A DNA stretch of 64,000 nt from Phaeosaccion multiseriatum. Its lineage: Eukaryota; Ochrophyta, other classes. Within the stretch, counting starts at the first letter, position 1. Each line of letters opens with the position of its first letter. The DNA lies in contig OZ218962.1 in the NCBI GenBank assembly GCA_965112735.1, positions 1 to 64,000 of the forward strand. The letters run 5' to 3'. The position numbers and the translations under genes were made by a program. Under the pieces are notes generated by a model. It was given only the letters and a program-made list of their open reading frames with translations. It did not search any database and had not been told where the DNA came from. Positions 34,770-46,287 of this stretch are shown piece by piece.

Positions 34770-35146
34770 GAGACGTCCTGCTCTATCGCCGCCTTGGGGG
34801 TTGTCGTGGCCGATGCTCGGCGGTTGGCCTCCAAGCCGAGCCCTGGCCCTTTCCTGCTGCTGCTACTGCTACTGGTGATGCTGCTCCTGCTACTGCGGCT
34901 GTTCTGTTCTAACTGCTACTGTTGCTCCTGCTTCTGCTCTTCGAAAGGCAAAGCGTAAAGGAGGGAGAAGAGGGAAGAATCGAAGAAGGGAAAGGAAATA
35001 ATTTAGTTTGAGTGGAAATTTGTGGGACGTAACTGTAACAACAACGCATTACGCAAATAAAAAAATTAATTAAAATAATTAATAAAAAAGAACGTTGTTA
35101 CATACACGTAAAATACAAAATACAGAATGTCATAAATGGTATTCGC
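34770..35146. other. Intergenic, with AT-rich inverted repeat
   Basis: Upstream of the armadillo gene and downstream of the anoctamin stop. 35034-35102 is strikingly AT-rich for this genome (ATTAATTAAAATAATTAATA core). It is bounded by TGTAACAACAACG and its near complement CGTTGTTACA, so it could be a very small MITE or a 3'-end/replication-related AT element. Confidence 0.45.
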
Positions 35147-35862
35147 TCAAAAATGCGCCCCCCTTGAGGCGGAATGACTCGCATGTGAGGCGATGGTCTG
35201 CCTTCTGCTGACGCTCACGGCGGGCGTGCCTGCGCCGCTCTGCATGCTCTGCTTGCCTGAGGAAGAGGTGCGTCTGAACGTGCCCCACCGCCGCCGGACA
35301 ACCCCGCCGCTGCGGAGGACATGCATTCCCGCCAGAGGGGGGAGGGACGGAGGGCACAGTGTTAGAGTACAGTGTTAGAGCACAGATTTGAAAAAGGCAA
35401 GTCGGAGGGCACAGTATAAGAGCACTAGAGCAGGTACGAGTTAAGTCGCAGACAAGAGAGCCCAGTGACTTGAGAGCCCCCTTTGCCCACCCTGCTTCTC
35501 CCTCACTTCTCTCACCTAGCAAGGCCTTGGCCGTGGCTGTGCAGAGCCTGTACGTCCACAGTGCGGGCACTCGTCGCCGAGCCGTGCAAAGAGCCATCCA
35601 TCTCCCCCTCGTCCCCGTTCTGCAGGGAGCGGGCCTCTCCCCGCCCATTTTCAGCGATGCCGACGCCGCCATAGCCTCCGACAGGCCCCTCGGCGCTGCT
35701 ATGACCATTGCCCCTATGACCGATGCCCGTATGGCTGTTGCCTATATTACTCTTTCCCGTATGACTGTTGCCGCCGCCGTGGCTGCCCTTGGGCCACAGC
35801 GAGGCCTGCCCTGAGCCGTTGGCCCTGACACGAGCGGAGCCCTCCCCTGCCCCCTGCCGCCC

Positions 35863-35914
<52 letters not shown>

Positions 35915-38900
35915 AGCCCCACCCCCACGCCCTCCTCCACCCCTGGCCCCTCCCTGTGGGGCAGCACCACCTCCGTGCCCTTATGTGGGACCCTATGTGG
36001 GGCCTTATGTGGAGCCTTCGCGTCCCTCGAGCCGCGCCTGCCCATATGCCCGAGCAGAGAGGGGAGAGAGGAGAGATGAGAGATGAGCGAGGACAGAGCA
36101 CGTAGAGGACTGGACAGAGAGGACTGGACAGAGAGGACTGGACGGAGAGGACTGGACAGAGAGGACTGGACAGAGAGGACTGGACAGAGAGGACTGGACA
36201 GAGAGGACTGGACAGAGAGGACTGGACAGAGAGGCCTGGACAGAGAGGACTGGACAGAGAGGACTGGACAGAGAGGACTGGACAGAGAGGACTGGACAGA
36301 GAGGACTGGACAGAGAGGCCTGGACAGAGAGGACTGGACAGAGAGGACTGGACAGAGAGGACTGGACAGAGAGGCCCTGCAAGGCCCAGTGAAGGACTGC
36401 GTGGGGTGGGGCCTTCCCCCTAGGGGCCGTAGTGACTAAGAGCGAGAGGGTCTCACCTTTGCGGAACACCCGTATGACTGCTGCTGCTGCTGCTGCCGGC
36501 ACTCCACCATTTTTCGCTTCCCTTTCTGCGTTGGTTGACGGGGGAGGACATGGCCGTGTAACTGTCCTCAAGACGAAGGCCCACCGCAGAGAGCTGAGCC
36601 TCGCGATCACGGTGCAGAATCTTAGAGGGGCACAGGGGCATGGAAGCAGAGGTAAGAGAGACAGAGAAAGATAAGATAGGGAGACGGGGGGAGGGAGCGC
36701 GAGAGGCGCCAGGGGAAAGGGGAGGGGAGGGGAGGGAGGGGGGACGAGGGATCCTCCTCGGCGGAGAGCGAAGGCCCCCCACAGGCACAACACTGACAGA
36801 AAAGGCACCTCATCCAGAGCCTCGACATCGCCCTCCACATGGCCTCCTCCTTAGGGTTAGCTAAGCCTCTCCGCCCTCCCTCGCTGGATATGATATACCC
36901 CTCCTCCCTCACCTCGAAGGCCTGCCTTGCCTTTCCCTCGGTGACCTCGAAGGGCTCATCCGAGATCATCACGGCAAGGATGTACTTGAACCCCAGGATT
37001 ACGTGCTCGGCAGCCACCACCAGCTGTTGTCAGTTGTTGTCAGTTGGCAATAGACAGAGAGAGGGGGAGGCACAGCGCTCAGCAAAGGATGGCAAGGCGA
37101 GGGGAGTCTTGCCGCGCTTCGACAAGGAGGCACGCAACAAGGAGGCACGCAACAAGGAGGCACGCAACAAGGCCCTCGCACTCACCCCGACATGCTTGGA
37201 GGAGGGGAACTTGTGGTCCAGCCAGTCGGGTAGCACGGAGGGGAACACGGCGTCCAGCTGCGCCTCCGACGTGAGGGACAGTAGCAGCACGTTCGTCATC
37301 ACTGACACCACTGACAGAGCCTCCAGCACATTGTACCAGCTACGAATATGTCAATGAGGGGGGGAGGGGTGCACATTGTAAACAGAGGGACCGAGGCGTG
37401 CGTGCGGGCAGACAGAGAGACAGAGAGAGAGAGACAGAGAGACAGAGAGACAGAGAGACAGAGAGACAAAGAGACAGCAGCACAGAGGGGGCAGCAACCC
37501 TCCCCCACTCAGCACCGGCGGCCCTTACTCACTCACTCCCTCAGTCACTCAGTCAGTCACTCGCGCACTCACTCACCCCTCTACTCACTCACTCACTCAC
37601 TCACTCACCCCTCTACTCACTCCCTCATTCACTCACTCACTCACTCACTCACTCACTCACCCCTCTACTCACTCACTCATTCACTCACTCACTCACTCAC
37701 TCACTCACTTACTCATCCCTCTACTCACTTACTCACTCACTCACTCACTCACGCACCCACTCACTCACTCACTCACTCACTCACTCACCCCTCTACTCAC
37801 TCACTCACTCACTCACTCACTCACCCCTCTACTCACTCACTCACCCACTCACTCACCCCTCACTCCCTCACTCACTCACTCACTCACTCACTCACTCACT
37901 CACTTACTACTCACTCACTCACTCACTCACTCACTCACTCACTCATTCACTCACTCACTCACTCACTCACTCACTCACTCACCCCTCTACTCACTCACCC
38001 CTCTACTCACTCACTCACTCACTCACTCACTCACCCCTCTACTCACTCACTTACTCACTCACCTGCCGATGTTACCCCTCATCTGCATGCGGGGCCTCCT
38101 GGCGGTGAGGAGCTTGTTCCGATCGATGAGCCCCTCCAGCAGGTTGGCGAGCAGGGCCAGCAGGGGGGCCAGAGGGAAGGCCACCGCGAAGAGCGTGACG
38201 TACCCGAACTGCACCATGAGGCTCATGTACTCCTTGAGAGGGGCGTAGTCAGAGCGCACGGCCTGCTCCTGCATCACGCGCCGCCCTCGGGCAAGGAGGG
38301 AGGGGGGCAGAGCGTTGAGGCGGCACTGAGGGGGGCTGCCGGTCACACGCTTGCTGAGAGAGAGAGACGGCAGGGGTGGGTTTAGGTAAGGTTACGTACA
38401 GAGAGCACACAGGGGCAGAGGGAATGAGCGCAGGGCGGGACACTGGGCACTGTACAACACCTGGGACATGACACTGGCACTCACACTCCCACTCCACTCA
38501 CCCCCTCCCTGCCATCTGTGACTCACCCGTGGTGCTGCACCTTGGTCTTGAGCTTGTCCACGTGAGCGCCCTTCATGGCTTTTGACAGCACCAGAGCCCC
38601 GAAGGACGAGCCCCTCCTCCCTCCCCGCCCTTTGCCGTGCCCCTTCCCGCCCACGCCCTCCACGGAGCCCCTCCCCCCGAGGGACGTGCTTACTCTCCTC
38701 CAGCGCGACTTGGACTGGGCGCTGCCGCTGCTCCCACTACCGCTCTTACTACCGCTGTTTATACTGTGACTTGAAGAATGCGCTGCCTTGCCCCTGCCGG
38801 AAGAGGACTCGGAGGATTGCCTCCTCCACCCCGTCTTGATTACGGGGTCCATCGCCTGCATCAGCGCCCCCATTACCTGCAAAGCAGATGGTGATACAGG

Positions 38901-41900
38901 CGCGGGACAGGGGGGGGAGGAGAGGCCCTCGGGCGTCAAAAAGGGCAGGGAGGGAGGGAGGGAGGGAGGGAGGGAAGGAGGGGGGAGGGAAGGAGGGAGC
39001 AGCAGCCATGGCCCCGCTGCCGCTGCTGGACCCTTGCCTCGGCCTGGAGCTTGGCCTCTCAACCCTTTTACCCCCCCCCCCCCCTCCCCTCCCCTCCCCT
39101 CCCTGCTCGGCGAGGAGAGTAAGCCTAACCCTGAGCATGAGCCTGAGCCTGAGCATGAGCAAAGCCCGGCTGCCTGACTGCTGCACTAACTGACTGAGTG
39201 AGTGAGCCAGGGAGTGAATCATGGCCGACTGACTGCCAGACTGACTGACTGCCTGACTGATAGACTGACACCAGGCCCCGACCGACCTGCTTGGCGATGA
39301 GGATGGTGCTGAGCATGGAGCGCAGCTGCTCCATGTCCCGCTGCAGGAAGGCGATGTAAAACAGCGCGCTGTAGCTGTTGACGAACTGGAACAGGCACAG
39401 CTTCAGCACCAACGAGTCGTGCGTCTTGTCGGCGAGGAGGTGCCCCTCCCACTTGCTGAACCAAGAAGCAGCCTTGTGGTGCACTGGGGGGGGGGGGGGA
39501 TGAGCGGTGTGAGGGGCTGGGGCCTCCGTGCCAAAGGGGACGACTGACCGACTGACTGACAGCAGATGCTCCATAACAGGAAACAGGCACCACACAACAC
39601 ACTCGCGCTCGACTAAGCTAAGCTCTCCTGGGCATCTCTACTGACCTTCGAAGAAGAACGTGGGCAGCGTTGCGTACATGACCCTCCATGCCACGGGCCT
39701 CCACGAGCCGGGCCCGAACAGCTCGCTGCTGCGTGTGACGCGGTCCGTCATGAAGAGCATGAAGTACACCGACACCAGCGTGCACAGAGCCTCGAACAGC
39801 ACTGAGATGAGCAGCCTGGGGCACAGGGGGGGGGGAGGGGGAAGCTTGTCAGGAGGGGAGGGACAGGGAGAGGGAGAGGAGCAGCGCGGTGTCCCTCATG
39901 CCCCGACGGCTGCTTAGGTTGGCTAGCCCTTCCCCCTACGGCTGCCTAGGTTGGCTAGGCCTTCCCCCTACGGCTGCTTAGGTTGGCTAGCCCTTCACCT
40001 TGCAAAGAGGAAGAATTCCTCCCACGTCTTGCCGAGCGTCTCGCCGGGGGTGTTGACGAAGCCCGCAGAGTCCCAGCCGATGAGCTGCTTCGCTCTGGCC
40101 ACAGAGAGAGGGGAGAGGAGGGGACAGAGTGAGACAGGGAGCGGCGGCCTGACTCTCTGTCTCGGTTGGGAGTACAGCAGGCCCAAGAAAGAAGCGAAGA
40201 GCTTCTGCTACCACCCTGCCCCTTTAAGACGGATGCCCTCTCCCCCTTGACAAGGCTCACTTGTTTGTGTCATCGAGGCGGTGCGTGCCCCAACGGAAGG
40301 CCAGGGAGGAGGCTCTCCTCTTCCAAAACTCGAGCAGGCAAGTGGACCACAGCGCCAGCAGCAGGTTGAAGGCGGGCATGAGGGGGGAGTCCCAGGGGGG
40401 CAGCTCCCCCTCCCCCTGCTCCACAGAGAGCAAGAAATGGCGTCTGGCGTACCACACGTAGAGACCCGCCACTGCAGGCAGGCCCAGGAAGGCCGTGTAG
40501 AAGCTCAGGAAGGCGAAGTAGAGGCTGACTTTGCTGCCGAAGTACGCGGTGAGCTCATCCAGCACCGCCGCGTTGCCCCTGAGGTCGAGGTCCAGAGCCA
40601 GCAGGCGGTCCACCAAGTCCAAGGAGCGCCACGAGGAGCCGCCCCTGAGCTTTCGCTTCACCTGCCGCAGCGCTGCAGGAAGTGACAGATGACGTGAGGG
40701 AGGAGGGGGCAGAGGAAGAAGAGGAAGTTAGTCATCTTCCTTGCTGTGCAGCACAAGAAAGAGAGAGAGAGAGAGAGAGAGAGAACTCACCCTCTTTGTT
40801 GTGCAGCGGGAAGAGCTCCTCGTAGTCGAGGACGTTGAGCCGCTTTGCCGCCTCGAGCAGCCCCAGCGCGTCTGAGTCACAGGTGTCGGCCATAACAGGC
40901 GTTGATCATACAGGGCAGAGGCCAGAGGGGGTGAGAGAGCGTGTCAACCTTCGGCTGAAAGCGACTGCAGCCAAGCAACAAAGCCCTAAAGTTATGTTAT
41001 GTTATGTACGGCTACGTACCCTCCACGAGCGACGCCCTCTCCGTGGAGGTGAGCTCTGCAAGGCGTTGAAGAGGGTCCACCCCGGGGTCGCGGTTGATCT
41101 GCAAAAAGCCCAGAGAGAGAGAGATGTGATGAGCAGCAGCCTTGCTTTCCCTGTGTGCAGCGGTAAGGGACTCTACACCAAAGGGGCTCTACACCTTAGG
41201 GTTACTAAGTAAGGGTTACTAAGTAAGGGTTACGAGGTAAGGGTTAAGTAAGGGTTACGAGGTAAGGGTTAAGTAAGGGTTAGCACTCGCTGCAGGGGCT
41301 CTACACCTTAGGATTAGGGTTGGCACTCGCTGCACTCGCTGCCGTATCAGACTCACTTGTGTGCGCAGCAGTCTTTCCTCGTCGGTCCATATAGACAAGT
41401 CCAACCCGGGCCCCCCTGAGAAGGCAGGCGTATGGGTAGGGTAGGCATGAGGGCATTGCGGTGAGTCACCCCAACACCCGTTCGTCTGCTGCCCCCCCCC
41501 CCTCACTCCTGCCGGGTGCAGCCGCGCCTCCGCCTGGCCGCCTCACCCGCCTGATCCTTTGGTCTGCTGCCCCCCGCCCCCTGCCATTCGTCTCACCTTC
41601 GTTTTTGACGGCGAACACGTCATGGAAGCCCCTCCTGTGTAGCCAATTCAGCACCTCCGTGTGCTCGTCCTCGTCGGGAGACACCTTCAAGGGAAGGACA
41701 AAGAGGATGGAACAGGGGTGGGACTTGTAGTCCACTGGCGCACTCACACACTCACTGCAGTAATCTACTCACTCACCTTCCTCTTAAGTTGTACGTTTAT
41801 CAAAGCAAAGTCTGGGACTGCATCAGGAGGCGCAGGGGCGCACACCGAGCAAGCGGACTCTGCTTGGGCGAGTGACACAGAGGCCGTATAGATAGAGGGG

Positions 41901-42111
41901 GAGGGAGGGAGGGAGGGAGGGAGGGAACGGATCAAGAAAGCGAGGAGAGGAGAGAGATCAAGAAAGCCCTCCCGGAGCTGCTGAGCCCGTTCCAGTCAGT
42001 GTTAGAATTAGCGCAAGCAACTCACGCACCATCTCGCTTTTCAAGCTGAAAAACGTTTCCGCTTCTGCTGCTGCTGGCGCTGCTCTTCCTCTTCTTGCTC
42101 CAGAAGGGCAT
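35147..42111 (-). CDS. Anoctamin / TMEM16 family membrane protein
   Basis: Seventeen exons, phases consistent: 42111-42030, 41817-41777, 41723-41597, 41415-41357, 41098-41020, 40871-40791, 40672-40261, 40094-39999, 39815-39646, 39483-39287, 38876-38527, 38353-38063, 37339-37186, 37023-36913, 36620-36457, 36037-35516, 35309-35147; about 1,032 aa. Diagnostic blocks: N-terminal HTEVLNWLHRRGF; first membrane block YFGSKVSLYFAFLSFYTAFLG; EFWKRRASSLAFRWGT; KLCLFQFVNSYSALFYIAFL; KEYMSLMVQFGYVTLFAVAFPLAPL; RRPRMQMRGNIG then WYNVLEALSVVSV. Anoctamins are calcium-activated chloride channels and/or lipid scramblases with ten membrane helices. A Ser/Gly/Lys-rich insert (from 38527-38876) sits between helices. 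The C-terminal tail is long, Gly-Gln-repeat rich (35880-35920) and basic. Channel versus scramblase activity, and membrane, cannot be read here. The start Met is the first in frame with the exon-1 donor. Confidence 0.92.
36107..36373. repeat. 14-bp minisatellite GGACTGGACAGAGA (intron)
   Basis: About 19 near-perfect copies with occasional GGCCTGG variants, in the anoctamin intron between exons at 36457 and 36037. It produces a spurious plus-strand repeat peptide. Confidence 0.95.
37535..38062. repeat. (ACTC)n array, over 0.5 kb (intron)
   Basis: CACT/ACTC tetranucleotides with CCCCTCT interruptions, running right up to the donor at 38062 (minus-strand sense). A GAGACA array (about 37410-37475) lies in the same intron. 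Confidence 0.95.
39899..39995. repeat. Three-copy tandem repeat, about 32 bp (intron)
   Basis: CCTACGGCTGCTTAGGTTGG followed by CTAGCCCTTCCC, repeated three times with small changes, ending next to the exon at 39999 of the anoctamin gene. Confidence 0.85.
41200..41290. repeat. Telomere-like degenerate tandem repeat (intron)
   Basis: Alternating AGTAAGGGTTACTA, AGTAAGGGTTACGAGG and TAAGGGTTA units, with a further TTAGGGTT near 41314. It lies inside the anoctamin intron 41099-41356. It contains AGGGTT/TTAGGG cores but is not a clean TTAGGG array. Confidence 0.8.
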
Positions 42112-42560
42112 TGCCTTGGCCTCAGGGACCCCTCCTGAGGAAGCCTCCCGCCAAGACCTCGCCGAGATGGCAGTCCAACAGGTGCGGTCCCGAGAGGCGC
42201 ACTGTTTCTGCTCCCTCCTCCTCCAACGAGGACGATGCGTCCTTTTTCCGAATGAGCCAACGCACTCCTCTCTCTCCAGCCCTTAATTAGGCCCCGCCGT
42301 AGTAGCGCCGCCAGCAGAGCGTAAAGGATCTGCTCTGTTTCTCGACTACTCCCTCCATCGGGCTCGAGAGTGCTAACCTGAGGGCTGAGGGAGGGTGAGA
42401 GGGGAGAGGGGAGAAGCACCCACGCGGCGCGTCGCCAACCAAGAACTGGAGCACCAACACGGACCGATCCGGATCATCCCTCCCAGCATCTCCCTCCCAG
42501 CATCTTTCATCTTGAGGAGGAAGGACTGAGGAGGGAGGAGGGAGGAGCGAGGGGAGGAAA
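42112..42560. promoter_or_regulatory. Divergent promoter region, anoctamin / PCIF1
   Basis: 449 bp between opposing start codons. It contains no repeat array and no convincing TATA box. CTCCCAGCATCT is duplicated at about 42480-42505, close to the PCIF1 start. Confidence 0.5.
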
Positions 42561-45500
42561 ATGGGGGACAGTCGCAACCCCAAGACCATAAAGAGAGAGA
42601 AGAGGAGGGCGGAGAAGAAGGAGGCGAAGAGGAAGAAGGTGCTGAAGAGGCAGGGGCTCGACAGAGGAGACGCCATTGAATATGATGCTCCAGGCGATAT
42701 CCAGCCTTCCGTGTGGGATGACCAAGTCTGCGTGACGGAGCCGGACTTTTGGAGTGCCTGCGGCGTGAAAGTGTGTAGCAGAGAGGGGAAGAAGGAGAGG
42801 GAGGTGTTGTGTCCTGTGAGTGAGGTAAGCAACAAGACCTTTTTGGATTGCGTGGCCTCCCCTCTCCCCCCTGATGTTGAGTGTGCCTTCTTGTCTCAGG
42901 GCCGGAGAGTGCAGCGCTACGAGGCTCTGCGAAAGAAGCTGAGGAAGCTGTGCGGGGACCGCTACCCGAGGTAAGTCTAACAACAACAGAGCGCACCAGC
43001 CACCCTCCTTGTCGCTTCGATGCCCTAACCCGAAGTGTAAAGTATGCAAAGCAGTGGTGCTATTGTTCAGTGCTGACTGCCATTGGGCAGAGCGCTGGGG
43101 AGATAAGACACAGTGAGGCCCCTTGTGCTGCGTTGCACACATGCTGACGTCCTTGCGGCGTGACTAAGTGGCTACGCCCATCCTCCTATTGCCCCTCCTC
43201 TTGCCTCTCGCCCTTGGTCCCTCTCCGAAGCCTGGCGTTCGAGCGGTGGGCACTGTCCGCCAGACAGACTGAGGAGTCTCTACAGCGGGCGGAGGCCCCT
43301 GGGAGAAGTTGCAGGGGCAGGGACCCGCTAATCCCCTGCAACGAGACGGGCCACGAAGATGCCACGCTCAGGGCAGACCTCATTAAGTGAGTCGGTCGTG
43401 TGAGGGCTAGTCATCAAGTTACTCGTCAAGTGAGGCGTCGCCAACTGAGAGCTCCTGCTCTATTGAGTAAGGCTCGCTCTCGCCAAAGATCGAAAGGCCA
43501 AACGCTGCAGCAGCCCCCCCCCCTCCCCCCCCCCCTCCCCCCTCCCCCCTGCCCCCTGCCCCTTCTGTTCTGTGCGTGCACCAGGCTGGGCAAGGCGCCC
43601 CTCGCGGCGGAGAAGCTCTGTAGAGCTCTCACCTCGCACGCCAGATCCGCGGTACGGGACGGGGAGGATGCCCAGGGGGGGAGGGCTGACGGTTTCGGCC
43701 GTAGCGGACACGCCATGGCTTGCAGCGGAGGGCGTATGGCGGCAAGAGCCTCCTCCTCCTCCTCTCCCTCCTCCTTGACCTGCTCCTCCTGCGGCTTCGA
43801 TGGCTTTCTCCTCGGTGTGCGCGCCGAGGAGGGCACGCACAACTTTGTCGTGGGGCCTGCGGCAGCAGCAGCAGCAGGAGGAAGGGGAGGGGCAGGTCCT
43901 CCAGGTGGGTAGGTGGGTGGGTAGCGGCGACGGACCTGGACATTTCCCCTCCCCTCTGTGACTCGACTGACTAGGGGCCTTGTCGTGCCTTTCCCGCCCT
44001 GCTGGCCTTCCAACGCAGCCCCTCTACCCTCCCCTCTCTCGGCCCATGTGCCTGCGATGTCCTCTCTTATGTCCGCTCTTGGATACGCTCAGGGCGAAAG
44101 CGTGGCCTCGGCCAAGGCGGCAACGGCAGCAGCAGCGGCAGCAGCAATTATAGGGGCAGCGGAATGGCGTCCTACACCCTCCCTGGGGCGGTGCTGGACA
44201 AGCTGCGCGAGCTCTGGGCGAGATCAAGACGCACTTATGCCCCTGCCCAACACGGCCTTGAGAGCAAGGACAAGGACAAGGACAAGGACAAGGGCTTGTT
44301 GACTGTGCGGCTGTACACGCTGCTGCAGCGCTACTCGGCCTTGGGAGGCTTCGGCTTCCAGGCAGCACTGCCCCCCCAGGCCTTCCACGCACTCAAGACC
44401 CTGTTTGGGGTGCAGATGGAGGTGAGGTGCCCACTCTCCCCACTCTGCCTGCTTACCCTCTGTCTTCCGCGTCATCACTGCCCCTCCCCCCTGCTGGGGC
44501 CCACTGCCCTCATTCTCTGCCTCTCGCCCTAACTTTGCTCACCTCTCCTCACTTCACTTCGCTGTGTGTTCCGCTGTGCCCCTCCCCTCTCACTCACTTG
44601 TGCGGTATGTTTGTTCGGGCAGTGCTTCGCCTCTCCGCTCAACTGCTACTTCGAGGTCAGTGGGATCAGTCGGGTGTCGTTAGAGTGTAGTTAGAGTGTA
44701 GTTAGGGGTCAGGCTTGTATCAGCGGTCAGCCGTCAGTGGTCAGTGGTCAGTGGCGGGAGTCCAGTGTGATGGTGTGATGCACCCCTCCCTGCCCTCCTT
44801 GGGCCCTTGCCCATGCAAGACACGTATGCCTCTAACCTCCGTTTGCCCCTATGCCTCCAACCCCCCCCCAGCGGTACTGCTCGGCGTTTCCTGACGTGGA
44901 CGGCCCATTCGGCTCTGTGGGCTCCTTCTTCGACTTCCACCCGAAGTGAGCGCCTCTCTTTGCCCCAGCGCTCTCTCGTCGCGGCTGCTCCCTCCTCCTT
45001 CCTTTCCCTTCGCCCTTCGCCCTTCGCCCCTCGCCCCCCCCCCCCTTCCCCCCTCCTCCCCTCTCTTGTCCTGACACTCTCTTCTCTGTCCTAACACCCC
45101 CCTTGCGCCTGCCATAGGTCGGGCAGCTTCGAAGCCAACCCCCCCTTCTCTCCTCCCCTCATGTCCGCCATGCTACGGCACATAGAGCGCCTCTTGGGAA
45201 CAAGCGCTGGCCCCAGGGGGGAGGACCCCGGGGGGGAGGACCCCGGGGGGGCAGGTCCTTTGAGCTTTGCAGTTGTGGTGCCGGTGTGGGAGGACGGCGA
45301 GGCAGGGGCCGAGGATGACGTGTCAGAGGTGTCAGGACATTTCTGGGGTATGCTCCAGAAGAGCCCTTTCCTCGCCGCAACGCTCAAGGTGAGGGTGTGT
45401 GTGTGTGCGTGTGTGTGTGTTGTTTGGGTGTGCGCCGGAGCATTTCCTCGCCTCAAGACCCCGGGGGGAGGAGGGCATTGGGTTGGAAAGCGGCAGGAGT

Positions 45501-46142
45501 GACATTACACGCCCCCCCCCTGGGTCCTGTCCGTGTTGGAATACGTCGTCACAGATCCCCAGGGGGGAGCATGCGTGGCGGGACGGGTCCATGAGCAACG
45601 GCGGTGGGGGAGGGGCTCTGCGTCGGCGTGTGCCGTGCGACACAGCGGTGTGCTTCCTGCAGAACGAGAGGGGCAGGAGGGAGTGGCCGGCCTCAGAGGA
45701 GAGCCTCAACACCCTGCGGCGCTGTTGTGAGGGGCAGGGGGGGGGAGGGGGGGAGGAGGAGGCAGCAGCAGCAGCAGCAGCAGGAGGAGGAGGAGGAGGA
45801 GGAGGAGGGAGAGGAGGAGGAGGGGGAGGAGGGGCAGAAGGAGGGGGAAGTAGCGGGGACGTAAGGGACGTATCGGGGGGGGGGGGTGCCGCGGCTGTAG
45901 CGAGGGAAGAGAGTGGGGCCAGCGCCGAGCAGAGCGATCCATCACAGGAGAGCAAGAGCGAGGGGAAGAAGAAAAGGAGCAACAAGGAGGGGAAGAAGAA
46001 AAGGAGCAACAAGGAGGGGAAGAAAAGGAGCAACAAGGAGGGGAAGAAGGAGGGCAAGAGAGTCAAGAAGAGGGCGCGAGAGGGCGAGGAGCAGGGGGGC
46101 AAGAAGCGCCCCAAACGACCAAAACAAAAAAGTGATGAATGA
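42561..46142 (+). CDS. PCIF1: PCIF1/CAPAM-like cap-specific m6Am methyltransferase
   Basis: Nine exons, phases consistent: 42561-42824, 42900-42970, 43231-43386, 43585-43904, 44093-44421, 44623-44655, 44872-44945, 45118-45388, 45555-46142; about 701 aa. The C-terminal PCIF1 domain is clear: CFASPLNCYFERYCSAFPDV, DGPFGSVGSFFDFHPKSGSF, then EANPPF (NPPF at 45137-45148, the catalytic N6-adenine motif), PLSFAVVVPVWED, IPRGEHAWRDG and CDTAVCFLQNERG. Animal PCIF1 methylates N6 of cap-adjacent 2'-O-methyladenosine in mRNA and binds phosphorylated Pol II CTD through a WW domain. I see no WW domain here. The N-terminus is very basic (KREKRRAEKKEAKRKK). The tail has Gly/Ala runs and repeated KKKRSNKEG units, a likely nuclear signal. 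The protein therefore probably acts in the nucleus. Confidence 0.92.
45774..45835 (+). repeat. Coding (GGA/GCA)n tract
   Basis: GCA and GGA triplets in the last PCIF1 exon give an Ala run followed by a long Gly run. It is probably a disordered linker before the basic tail. Confidence 0.85.
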
Positions 46143-46287
46143 CAAAGTGATGACAAAGTGATGACAAAGTGATGACAAAGTGATGACAAAGTGATGACAA
46201 AGTGATGACAAAGTGATGACAAAATGATGACAAAGTGATGACAAAGTGATGACAAAGTGATGACAAAGTGATGACAAAGCGATGACA
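46141..46287. repeat. 11-bp tandem repeat GTGATGACAAA at the PCIF1 stop
   Basis: About 13 copies of TGACAAAGTGA starting exactly at the stop codon (TGA at 46140-46142) of PCIF1, so it forms the start of the 3' UTR. Copies are nearly identical (one AAATGA and one AGCGA variant). Confidence 0.95.

Noticed and set aside
36083-36439. Plus-strand repeat protein with WTERTGQRGLD units
   Set aside because: A 14-bp minisatellite within an anoctamin intron; 14 bp x 3 gives a stop-free 42-bp frame without selection.
37348-38385. Long plus frames of Thr-His-Ser-Leu repeats
   Set aside because: They are the (ACTC)n intron array of the anoctamin gene read on the opposite strand.
41200-41290. Interstitial telomere from chromosome fusion
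   Set aside because: Units are GTAAGGGTTA-type rather than TTAGGG, short, and confined to one intron of an intact gene.
42373-43142. Minus frames overlapping the PCIF1 5' end
   Set aside because: They have no domain and run through the divergent promoter and PCIF1 introns.
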